The notes under the pieces were generated by a model, which saw nothing but the letters and a program-made list of their open reading frames with translations, was not told the DNA's origin and made no database searches. A DNA stretch of 64,000 bases from Anaerolineae bacterium (lineage in GTDB: Bacteria; Chloroflexota; Anaerolineae; 4572-78; J111), in assembly GCA_023382535.1 (NCBI GenBank), contig JAHDWA010000022.1:1-64000 (forward strand), read 5' to 3'. This document shows, piece by piece, positions 43,706 to 51,243 of the stretch. The position numbers and the translations under genes were made by a program. The first letter of the stretch is position 1. Every line of letters begins with the position of its first letter.

Positions 43706-44350
43706 ATGATAAACGAATTAGGTTATTATTTTCACCCGCTGCCCCAATCCGGTACTCATGCCTATTTACAACTGGATATAAACATTTATAGTGAACCGAC
43801 CGGAAAGCATTTTGACCCCATCAGAGTGCATTTATTTGTGGTCAAGGCGGATCAAAACCTGGTGAGAGCGACCATCAGCCACCCCTGGACAGGACCGAGT
43901 CCAATGCGGGTTGGTCCAGGCCGGGTGACATTGCAGGATTATCGAGATAAGATGGTCACGGCCTTCAGCTTCGGCGGTGAAATGGAGATAATCAACCACA
44001 GTTCGTACACGAGTTGCCAATTAACCTCGCTGGCGCCCATTATTCGTCTGGTTCAAGGCCAGGACACCTACACGGCCTTGGTCACCGAATTTGAGTCACT
44101 CCTGGCTAGGCGGCGGGCTGAATGGGCTGGAAACGAAACAGGCTTCGAGGCGCGGCTGACCAAGATTGAGCCGTACACTTTTTTTGTGATGGGATTGGCG
44201 ACGATCAAAGAGCGGATGCAACAGGTTCCCCCTCAGTTACGGGGCGAGTCATATCGGAATAAGGTCCACGTTATTAATGAGGCAATCCGGACCGTTCAAG
44301 AAAACGGTCACTGGCCGGCCTCGCTGCCAATCCTGGCTGAGCTGCTTTAG
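43706..44350 (+). CDS. Hypothetical protein
   Basis: About 214 residues from ATG 43706, with GGAGA about 8 bases upstream; an open stretch before it lacks a start signal. The N-terminal half is beta-rich (THAYLQLDINIYSEPTGKHFD, then RVHLFVVKADQNLVRA) and the C-terminal half helical (ESLLARRRAEWAG, TIKERMQQVPPQLRGE). No transmembrane segment, signal peptide or known motif. It stands alone between a pseudogene and the TnpB element. Confidence 0.5.
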   Translation: MINELGYYFHPLPQSGTHAYLQLDINIYSEPTGKHFDPIRVHLFVVKADQNLVRATISHPWTGPSPMRVGPGRVTLQDYRDKMVTAFSFGGEMEIINHSSYTSCQLTSLAPIIRLVQGQDTYTALVTEFESLLARRRAEWAGNETGFEARLTKIEPYTFFVMGLATIKERMQQVPPQLRGESYRNKVHVINEAIRTVQENGHWPASLPILAELL

Positions 44351-45264
44351 CTGCGACGAGGTAATGGGGTCATCCTGTTCACGACTGGCGGCTCCTCGGT
44401 GTGTTGTTATCCCAACCCGATGATGTGAGTATTGTGACCGTTGATTGCTGAATCGGAAGATTATTCACGGGTTACCACCCCAAACACCACTTAATTTAGA
44501 CTCGTTGGTGGTATGTGATGAGGTTGAGTTATCCTATTTTGAAGTCACCCCTATGGCTTAAACCATGCTACGCCCAGATTTCTCTGATGTCAGAGCTTTG
44601 TCACAACTTCATCACAAAGCTTATCACCCCCTGAGATAAATTAAAAAACGCTCAACTGTAGAACATAGCACATTAAGGTAAGGAAGGAGAAAAACGAAGA
44701 GGAGGAGCAAAGAGCCAAACAAAATAGGCACAAAGATAGCCAATCATCGTTTCCAACTGAGATAAAGCTGACTGATGCCGCCGATTACGCTTGAACTCAT
44801 ACAATTATTCGTCAAAACGTCATTTTTGTAGTACAAAGATGGGTTCATTTATCGGTCCAAGCTATGAAAACCGAAAAATATTCGGATAAATTTTTCTCTC
44901 CGACAGGCTGCTAGATAAGGAAACATCTCCGTCATTGAGATTGCAATAAGTAACAATTACAAAACTGCAAAACGACAAGAGACAGTATCCCATCCCGGAT
45001 CAATCAAGCAGGTTATTTTCCTGGTTCAACAGGGTATCCAACTCATCGAAGACAAGACGGAAGCTTGGCCTCCACGTCCCAGGGCGTACAATACTGACCA
45101 GACCAAGATGCTTCCGGCGAAGTAAACTGTATACAGGTTGCACTTAGACATCCCACCGATGGAACCCACCTCAAAACTCTGGGCCACCTCCTAAGTAATC
45201 TCTCACAAATACGAAGTCTTGTCCTGTTTGTTTTGCTTTTTGGAGGAATCGGTCTTAAAATACA
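44351..45264. other. Long AT-rich intergenic region before the TnpB element
   Basis: About 900 bases with no gene I can defend in any frame. The last 200 bases contain short stop-rich frames only. The left end of the TnpB-carrying element should be here, but with no tnpA gene or clear terminal hairpin I cannot place it. Confidence 0.4.
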
Positions 45265-45276
45265 GAACATAAGTTC
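45265..45276. promoter_or_regulatory. LexA-type SOS box GAAC-ATAA-GTTC
   Basis: A perfect GAAC-N4-GTTC palindrome (extended AGAACATAAGTTCT) 35 bases upstream of the tnpB start. Its core is the exact reverse complement of the box in front of imuA at 48888-48899. The pattern is the Gram-positive type LexA site. Confidence 0.6.
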
Positions 45277-45311
45277 TTATTTTCTTCAAAAACTTCGGCC
45301 CGGAGGACAGG

Positions 45312-46675
45312 ATGTCCCAGAAGATTAGCTGCAAAATTGAACTGCGGTTCGATGAGACAGGAGCCTCCATCCTGGACTCCCAATCTAAAATCTGCAATTG
45401 GCTTTATAATCACCTGTTGGAGCGGGCTAACTGGCTCAAACAGCAGTTCAAAGCCAGCGGCGGGCAAGATAGAGCCGCCGCCAAGACCGTCTACAGTAAG
45501 CGCGGTCTCCGTGATCTGATCCCTACCCTCAAGCAGGAGTTCCCTTTCCTGAGCAGCATCTACAGCAGCCCACTCAAGAATGTCGCCCTGCGCCTGTCGA
45601 GCGCAATCCGCGAGTACCAAAAGTCCCGGCGTGGGGAACGGGCTAAGAGCCACCAGGTCAACTGGCCCAAATTCCGCAGTTGGAAAAGAAGTGGTTTAGC
45701 CTGTTATATGACGAGCCGTGGAAAGGCTACGCACTAGATGGGCAAACCTTGACTCTCTCGCTGGGGATGAACCAAGCTAAAGAGCGGTTATATTTGACTG
45801 GTTATCTGGCTGAACCCCTGCCTTATGAACCCGGGCAGGTCAAACAACTGCGGATCGTCAAAGAGATGGGGCGCTTCTATGCGGTCTTCACGGTCGAAGC
45901 GGAATTGAAGCCCGTCTATGCCGTGGTAGCTAAACCACTACGGGTCATTGCCCTGGATCCGAACCATAAAAACCTGGTCTATGGCGTAGGTACGGACAGG
46001 CGGGGGATTGAGGTGGAGAATATGCCCAACCTCAAAGCCTTGGATCGCCGGATTGACGAACTCAAAAGCAAGCGGGACCACTGCCAGCGGCGGTCACGTT
46101 TGATTGAATATACTCGTGCCGATGGCAGTCTTCACCGCCACTGGCAACCCTCCCGCCGCTGGCACAGGTACAACCAGGCGTTGACCCGGCTATACCGGTT
46201 GCATCGAGAACAGACCAAGAGCTACCTGTATGCCGTGGCCAACAAGTTGTGCCGGGAGTATCGAGTGATCGGGGTGGGTGACTGCACCCCGCACGGCGGT
46301 GGCATTAGCACCCCGATGCGCCGGGCCATGAACAACCAATCCCTCATTGGCCGGTTCAAGCAAACGCTCAAGTGGGTGACCCAGCGCTCCGGCCGGCTTT
46401 ATCTGGAATACGACGAAACCGGCACCACCCGCACCTGTGCTGACTGTGATGCTATCGTCAAAGGGGGCATTCCTCCTGACATCCGGGTCTGGTTTTGCGA
46501 CAGTTGTCAGACCCGGCATCTCCGCGATGAGAACTCAGGCCGGAATGGCCTGAAGCGGATTTTAGAAAAATTAGTTCCTGGCTCGGGCCAGCGAGCGGTG
46601 CAAGTGACCGCCCGCTGTACTTGGCGGGTCACGCCTACGGGAGTCTTGGTGCTTCCGGGGGGCGGGGCAGTCTGA
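45312..46675 (+). pseudogene. tnpB: TnpB (IS1341/IS605 OrfB type) with one frameshift
   Basis: The first 130 residues (HTH and wedge region, e.g. ICNWLYNHLLERANWLKQQF) end in FRSWK, and the adjacent frame resumes KKWFSLLYDEPWKGYAL and runs to 46675. A single base is lost in the A/G run near 45675-45690. The nuclease half has RuvC-I Asp in IALDPNHKN, zinc cysteines TCADC and WFCDSC, and the RuvC-III Asp region LRDENSGRNG. Where most TnpBs have the RuvC-II Glu (V-x-E-D-L) this one reads VIGVGDCTPHGGG. That matches a known subgroup with a rearranged catalytic acid. No tnpA is present. Confidence 0.75.
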
Positions 46676-46771
46676 AGAAGGCAACCGTCAAGAGGAATCA
46701 AACCGGGGGTGAAGTCGCCAGCCCCCGACCCTCTGACGAAAGTCAGTGATCTGGCGAGGTCATCTCGTCAG
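46676..46771 (+). ncRNA. Candidate TnpB guide RNA (omegaRNA) scaffold and element right end
   Basis: Immediately after the tnpB stop are three stem-loops in a row: cggggg/cccccg (46704-46709 with 46722-46727), ctgac/gtcag with a GAAA loop (46733-46746) and ctggcgag/ctcgtcag (46751-46771, one mismatch). TnpB guide RNAs come from this position, with the guide lying just beyond the right end. The exact 3' end is not determined. Confidence 0.5.
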
Positions 46772-46843
46772 GTGAACTTACGATAACGTTTTTCATCCGG
46801 TAGAGGATAGGTGGATTTGAGTAAGTTTGGGAGAGCAAGAGGA

Positions 46844-46989
46844 CGTCGTGGGTTCCAGGAAACGGATATGTTTGGAGTCGACTGTTGCTGCCATTCAACA
46901 GCGGTGGGGGACCAAAGCCCTGCAACGGGCTGAACGAGTTAGCCCAAATGCTGAGGCGCCGCATATTCCGACTGGCTTTTCCAACCTGG
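46844..46989 (+). pseudogene. Duplicated 5' fragment of the imuA gene
   Basis: These 146 bases repeat 48941-49086 with about 7 differences and no gaps, including the GTG start (46848) and the first 47 codons (GSRKR...IPTGF-NL). Homology stops sharply at 46989, exactly where the IscB guide-RNA-like region begins. The frame runs on to 47066 but is unrelated to ImuA. Confidence 0.85.
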
Positions 46990-47347
46990 GTCAACTACCC
47001 ACCGTCCCTAAGGGGAACGGTGGGTTTGTAGGAGATGGCTCTACTCCTGCAAGCCCGGTTGACTAGCCCCAGTCTGACCGGTTCTTTCCGAAGGCCGATT
47101 GGGCTACATTACCCGGAAATATCCCCAGTTGGCTGGGGATAGATAGTCGCCCCGGACACTCCACCCATCCGGATTGGCGTGGCTGGTCCCCGCAAGGGGA
47201 GAGCGTGACCGCTTCGGTTAAACATCTCTGAGGGTAGGAGAAGTGCTACCAGCGAACAAACTCCGGGATAATATGGGCGAGGTGGACCACTCCCGTTCAG
47301 GGAGGCAGGCTTTTTGTTAGCCTGCACAAATCAGTAAGGAGTTTTTA
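46990..47347 (+). ncRNA. Candidate IscB omegaRNA
   Basis: A 358-base non-coding stretch in front of iscB, rich in hairpins: acccaccgt/acggtgggt with an inner ccc/gggg (46997-47025), further GC stems around 47130-47210, and gcaggct/agcctgc (47305-47325) just before the ribosome binding site. IscB guide RNAs are encoded here, with the guide taken from the sequence to the left, which is the imuA fragment. Boundaries are inferred from the loss of imuA homology and the start of iscB. Confidence 0.65.
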
Positions 47348-48667
47348 GTGGGCAAAGTGTTTGTGCTCAACAAGGATGGCAAGCGGCTGATGCCGACGAC
47401 CGAGCGGAAGGCCAGGCTCCTGTGCGAGAGCGGCAAAGCCAAACGGGTGGGGCGTCATCCTTACCAGATCCAGCTCCTGTATGGCTCAAGTGGCTATGTC
47501 CAGCCGGTGGATGCTGGCCTCGACGCGGGCTACGGCGAAGTCGGCTTTTCGGCGGTCAGTCCAACCGAGGAACTCTTGGGGGGAGAACTGACCTTGTTGA
47601 CGGGGATGGTTGAACGGCGCCAGGAACGGGCGATGTACCGGCGAACCCGGCGCAGTCGGCGGCGTCACCGCAAGCCCCGAGGCAACCGCCAGCACCAGCC
47701 GGAAGGCTGGCTGGCGCCCTCGATCCAGCACAAACTGGATAGTCACATCCGGCTGGTCGAGACCAAACTGAGGGGACTATTGCCGATTCGGAAGCTGACC
47801 ATTGAGGTAGCCAACTTCGATATCCAGGCCCTTAAGACGCCGGGGATCAGTGGCGTCCAGTACCAACAGGGGGAGCAGGCCGGCTATTGGAACGTTCGCG
47901 AATACATCCTGCACCGGGATGACCACGAGTGTCAGAACCCGGCTTGCCCGCATCTGGGCCAACCTAAAGCCCTGCAGGTCCATCACTTGGGCTACTGGCA
48001 CGGCGACCGCAGCGACCGCCCGGACAACCTAATCACTTTGTGCGTTTTCTGCCACATTCCGGCCAACCACCAACCCGGCGGTTTCCTGTACGGCTGGCAG
48101 CCGCGGCTCAAGTCCTTTAAGCCGGAGACCTTTATGACCATCGTCCGCTGGCGCTTGACCGAGGCCCTGAATGCCGAAGCGACGTACGGCTACCTGACCA
48201 AGTGTAAGCGCATCGCCCTGGGGCTGCCCAAGAGCCACCACAATGACGCTTTTGTCATTGCCGGCGGCACGACCCAAACCAGGGCTGAAACCCTGTATCT
48301 GGAGCAGATCCGGCGCAATAACCGTTCGCTCCAGAAGTTCTATGACGCCCAGTACATCGATACCCGCACCGGTCAGAAAGCCAGTGGTCAAACGCTTTTT
48401 AGCGGACGACGCACCCGTAACAAGAACCTGAGTGGGGAGAACCGGCATCCCTACCGGGGCCAGAAGCTTTCTAAAGGCCGGGTCAGCATTCGGCGGCAGC
48501 GTTACGCTTACCAGCCCGGCGACCTGGTGCGCTTGGCCGATCAGGTCTATCGGGTCAAGGGCATGCAGAATTATGGGGCTTACATCAAGTTAGACGGTCT
48601 ACCCAAACCCGTGAAGACAGCCCTGGTGTCGTCCCTCCGCTGGCGCAAAGGGATATGTCAGAAATAG
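47348..48667 (+). CDS. iscB: IscB RNA-guided nuclease (RuvC + HNH)
   Basis: A 439-residue intact IscB. PLMP domain: VFVLNKDGKRLMPTTERKAR at residues 4-23. RuvC-I Asp59 in DAGLDAGYGE; arginine-rich bridge helix (YRRTRRSRRRHRKPRGNR); RuvC-II Glu153 in KLTIEVANFD. The HNH domain has zinc cysteines (CQNPAC and CVFC) and the catalytic LQVHHLGYWHGDRSDRPDNL. RuvC-III is HHNDAFVIAGG. All catalytic residues are present. AAGGAG precedes the GTG start. IscB is the ancestor group of Cas9 and cuts DNA matching its guide. No tnpA is nearby, so the element is non-autonomous. Confidence 0.92.
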   Translation: MGKVFVLNKDGKRLMPTTERKARLLCESGKAKRVGRHPYQIQLLYGSSGYVQPVDAGLDAGYGEVGFSAVSPTEELLGGELTLLTGMVERRQERAMYRRTRRSRRRHRKPRGNRQHQPEGWLAPSIQHKLDSHIRLVETKLRGLLPIRKLTIEVANFDIQALKTPGISGVQYQQGEQAGYWNVREYILHRDDHECQNPACPHLGQPKALQVHHLGYWHGDRSDRPDNLITLCVFCHIPANHQPGGFLYGWQPRLKSFKPETFMTIVRWRLTEALNAEATYGYLTKCKRIALGLPKSHHNDAFVIAGGTTQTRAETLYLEQIRRNNRSLQKFYDAQYIDTRTGQKASGQTLFSGRRTRNKNLSGENRHPYRGQKLSKGRVSIRRQRYAYQPGDLVRLADQVYRVKGMQNYGAYIKLDGLPKPVKTALVSSLRWRKGICQK

Positions 48668-48886
48668 CATACCAACGACACCATCGAACCAAACATCTGA
48701 TTGTCTATAACGCTTCGTATCCCGTAGGGGACGCATTGCCTCACGAAAAACCTTTCTCTTAATGTAGCTCGTTACCAAGGGTGTACGCTTAATTGTCGCG
48801 TAACATACCTGAGGATTAGAGTATTAAAACTCCTGCTCACAAAACTCCGATTTGACAACCTACAAAAATGCAATAAAATGCGCTCT

Positions 48887-48900
48887 CGAACTTATGTTCT
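48887..48900 (+). promoter_or_regulatory. LexA SOS box before the imuA-imuB-dnaE2 operon
   Basis: CGAAC-TTAT-GTTCT, a near-consensus Gram-positive type LexA site, 45 bases upstream of the imuA start. SOS control is the usual regulation of this mutasome, so this is the best supported operator in the window. Confidence 0.8.
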
Positions 48901-48940
48901 AGCACTTTTCCAGGCTAGCTGCACGCGCACGCGGGGAGGG

Positions 48941-49086
48941 CGTCGTGGGTTCCAGGAAACGGACACGTTTGAAGTCGACTGTTGCTGCCATTCAACAGCG
49001 GTGGGGGACCAAAGCCCTGCAACGGGCTGAACGAGTTAGCCCAAATGCTGAGGCGCCGCATATTCCTACCGGCTTTCCCAACTTGG
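48941..49086 (+). repeat. Right copy of the 146-bp imuA direct repeat
   Basis: The left copy is at 46844-46989. In this copy the sequence continues with ATAAA (49087-49091) into the intact gene, whereas the left copy is interrupted by the IscB element at the same base. Confidence 0.85.
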
Positions 49087-49718
49087 ATAAAGCCCTAGGC
49101 ATCGGTGGTATCCCGCGGGGTCGCCTGACTGAACTCCTCGGCACCCCTACCTCGGGCCGGGCCACCCTGGCCCTCAAAATCATCGCCAATGCCCAGGCTA
49201 AACGTGACGTAGCGGCTTACCTGGACCTCGGCGCAACTTTTGACCCCGACTACGCCGCCCGTTGTGGGATTGATCTAAGCCAACTGCTGCTGGTCCGCCC
49301 CCGCAACGGGCGGGAAGCGTTGGAGATCACCCAACGCCTCATCAGCAGTCGTAGTAGCGGTGTGCTCGTCTTTGATGCCGTCTCCCATTTACTGGATCAT
49401 CCGCAAGAAGGGCCAGTTTTAGCTGCGCTCCTGCGCCAATTGCCCCAAGTCTTGGCTTCATCGCCCTGTGTAGCCATCTTCCTGACCCCGCTGCGGAATA
49501 ACGAACCCTCTTCGCCAGCCAACTACCCCTGTGACTTTGCCTTACCCAATTACGCCACCTTACGCCTGCTTTTCGAAAAAGAGCGCTGGCTCTATCGAGG
49601 CCCTGTCGTCCGGGGCTACGAGGCCAGGGTGCAAATTTTGAAAAACAAGCTTGGCCCAACCGGCAGCGTAAATATAGCCATTACGTTCAACGGGGTGGTC
49701 AAGGGGGATGGCACGTGA
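48945..49718 (+). CDS. imuA: ImuA-like RecA-related mutasome protein
   Basis: A 257-residue RecA-like protein: PTGFPNLDKALGIGGIPRGRLTELLG is the RecA/ImuA opening, the P-loop is degenerate (GTPTSGRATLA instead of GxxxxGKT), and a Walker B-like strand follows in GVLVFDAVSHLL. The GTG start has GGGGAGGG 5 bases upstream. It overlaps imuB by four bases. In the SOS mutasome ImuA and ImuB bring DnaE2 to damaged DNA for error-prone synthesis. The loss of the P-loop lysine suggests it is structural and not an active ATPase. Confidence 0.82.
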   Translation: MGSRKRTRLKSTVAAIQQRWGTKALQRAERVSPNAEAPHIPTGFPNLDKALGIGGIPRGRLTELLGTPTSGRATLALKIIANAQAKRDVAAYLDLGATFDPDYAARCGIDLSQLLLVRPRNGREALEITQRLISSRSSGVLVFDAVSHLLDHPQEGPVLAALLRQLPQVLASSPCVAIFLTPLRNNEPSSPANYPCDFALPNYATLRLLFEKERWLYRGPVVRGYEARVQILKNKLGPTGSVNIAITFNGVVKGDGT

Positions 49719-50920
49719 TTGCCTGCGTGACTATCCCTGACTTTGCTGTTACCCTCGCCCGTCGTGTTGACTCTACACTGGCGGCACGCCCCTTGCTTAT
49801 GGGTGCGCCGCCTGAGACCCCGGAGCGGGTCTATGCTGTCTCGTCAGAAGTCGTTGGGGCAGGCATCAGGCCGGGAATGCTATTACGGCAAGCCCAACTC
49901 CTCTGTCCCGAGGCCTATGTCATCCCCGCTCAACCCAGCCAGGAGCAGGCCGCTTTTGATCAACTGCTGACCGTGCTGGCAAATTTCACTAATCTGATCG
50001 AACTCGACTCCACCGGCCAGATTGCCCACGGTTACCTGGATCTGGGCTACCTGTCCGGAGCTACTTCAGTCAAGCTGGTAAAAGACATGGGCCGAACTAT
50101 CCGTGAACAGACCGGCCTGGCTCCAACTCTCGGTTTGGCCAGCGGCAAATTTCCAGCCCAAGTCGCAGCTATTTCAGTGAGCCCCAATCGGGCTTCGGTG
50201 ATTGCCTCTGGCCGGGAAGCGATCTTTTTAGCCCCACGCCCAATTGGCCTACTGCCCCTGGACGAAACTTTAGCCTACCGCTTTCGCCTGCTGGGCTTGC
50301 GCACGCTGGGCCAGTTGGCCGCCCTGCCAGCGGGTGCCATGCTGGTTCAATTTGGCAAGTACGGCCACTGGCTACACCAACTAGCTCGGGGGCACGATCA
50401 GCGGCCCATCCAACCCCGTCGCCCTTCCACAGTCGAACAGGTTTCGCACCAGTTCGATGAAGCCATCGGTGATTGGCTCGTTCTGACAAGCTTGATCCGA
50501 GCCATTGCGACCGAATTAGCCGAGCGTCTCCAGGACAGCGGCCGGGTGGGTCAAGCACTTCAAGTAACTCTGGAATTGGAAAATGGGGCGGCATGGACCG
50601 AGCGGCGGGTGCTGCGCCAGAGCACTGGCGAAGCAGAGCGACTCCGTTACGCCCTGGAAGCTCTCTTGAACCGGGCTCCGCTCCACTGCAGGGTGACTGC
50701 CGTAACCGTGAGTATGACCGACTTGAGTCCAGCGGGCGGCCAGCAACTGGAACTATTTACCTTGGAGGATGGAGCGGAGCAGGCCAACCGGCTACGTCAG
50801 GTACTGCCCGAATTGATCAGCCGTTATGGCCGCGACTCCTTTTTCCAGACCGCTGTAACTAATCCACTGGCCTATCTGCCAGAGAGTCGTTTCCACCTCT
50901 GGCCGGCGCAGGGCCTATGA
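49715..50920 (+). CDS. imuB: ImuB, Y-family polymerase-like mutasome protein
   Basis: A 401-residue DinB/UmuC-related protein starting with GTG in the GTGA overlap with imuA. It keeps the fold (MIACVTIPDFAVTLA, then YAVSSEVVGAGIRPGM, the thumb segment LRTLGQLAALPAGAMLVQFG, and a little-finger domain) but the catalytic D-x-E triad is altered (HGYLDLGYLSG in place of the S-x-D-E motif). This is normal for ImuB, which is not itself a polymerase but links DnaE2 to the sliding clamp. A plain clamp-binding motif is suggested by QQLELFTL near residue 345. Confidence 0.88.
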   Translation: MIACVTIPDFAVTLARRVDSTLAARPLLMGAPPETPERVYAVSSEVVGAGIRPGMLLRQAQLLCPEAYVIPAQPSQEQAAFDQLLTVLANFTNLIELDSTGQIAHGYLDLGYLSGATSVKLVKDMGRTIREQTGLAPTLGLASGKFPAQVAAISVSPNRASVIASGREAIFLAPRPIGLLPLDETLAYRFRLLGLRTLGQLAALPAGAMLVQFGKYGHWLHQLARGHDQRPIQPRRPSTVEQVSHQFDEAIGDWLVLTSLIRAIATELAERLQDSGRVGQALQVTLELENGAAWTERRVLRQSTGEAERLRYALEALLNRAPLHCRVTAVTVSMTDLSPAGGQQLELFTLEDGAEQANRLRQVLPELISRYGRDSFFQTAVTNPLAYLPESRFHLWPAQGL

Positions 50921-51171
50921 CTTATCTATGGCCCAGCGGCGAACCGATTACAGTCCAGAGCGACACGCTGATCACCCCTCAGGTCTTAACCTGGCAAGGT
51001 CGCCGTCATCCCGTGCAGGTCATCAGCAAGCGCTGGAGGGTCGACCAGGGCTGGTGGCGGCGACGGGTCTGGCGGGAATACTTTCAGTTGGCCACGCAAA
51101 CCGGCCTGCTAGTAGTCATCTACCGGGAGGTTGAGACTGGTCAATGGTTTTTACAGCGGCTCTATGATTAA
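50917..51171 (+). CDS. DUF6504-type small mutasome-associated protein
   Basis: An 84-residue basic, Trp-rich protein (GGxxxRRRVWREYFQLAT pattern, ending WFLQRLYD) that starts in the ATGA overlap with imuB. Small proteins of this kind sit between imuB and dnaE2 in many bacteria and are annotated as DUF6504; their role is not known. The coupling to imuB supports a part in the same complex. Confidence 0.7.
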   Translation: MTYLWPSGEPITVQSDTLITPQVLTWQGRRHPVQVISKRWRVDQGWWRRRVWREYFQLATQTGLLVVIYREVETGQWFLQRLYD

Positions 51172-51243
51172 CGAAGTAAGATGGGAGTAAAGAGTCAATT
51201 CCTTCCCTCTACTCCCTGCTACCTATTCCCTATTTCCCTCCTA

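Noticed and set aside
45043..45270. Minus-strand frame next to the SOS box
   Set aside because: No ribosome binding site, Arg/Pro/Ser-rich translation without homology; the box is better explained by the tnpB gene on the plus strand.
46704..47325. CRISPR array
   Set aside because: Hairpins are different from each other and there are no regularly spaced direct repeats; they belong to TnpB and IscB guide RNA regions.
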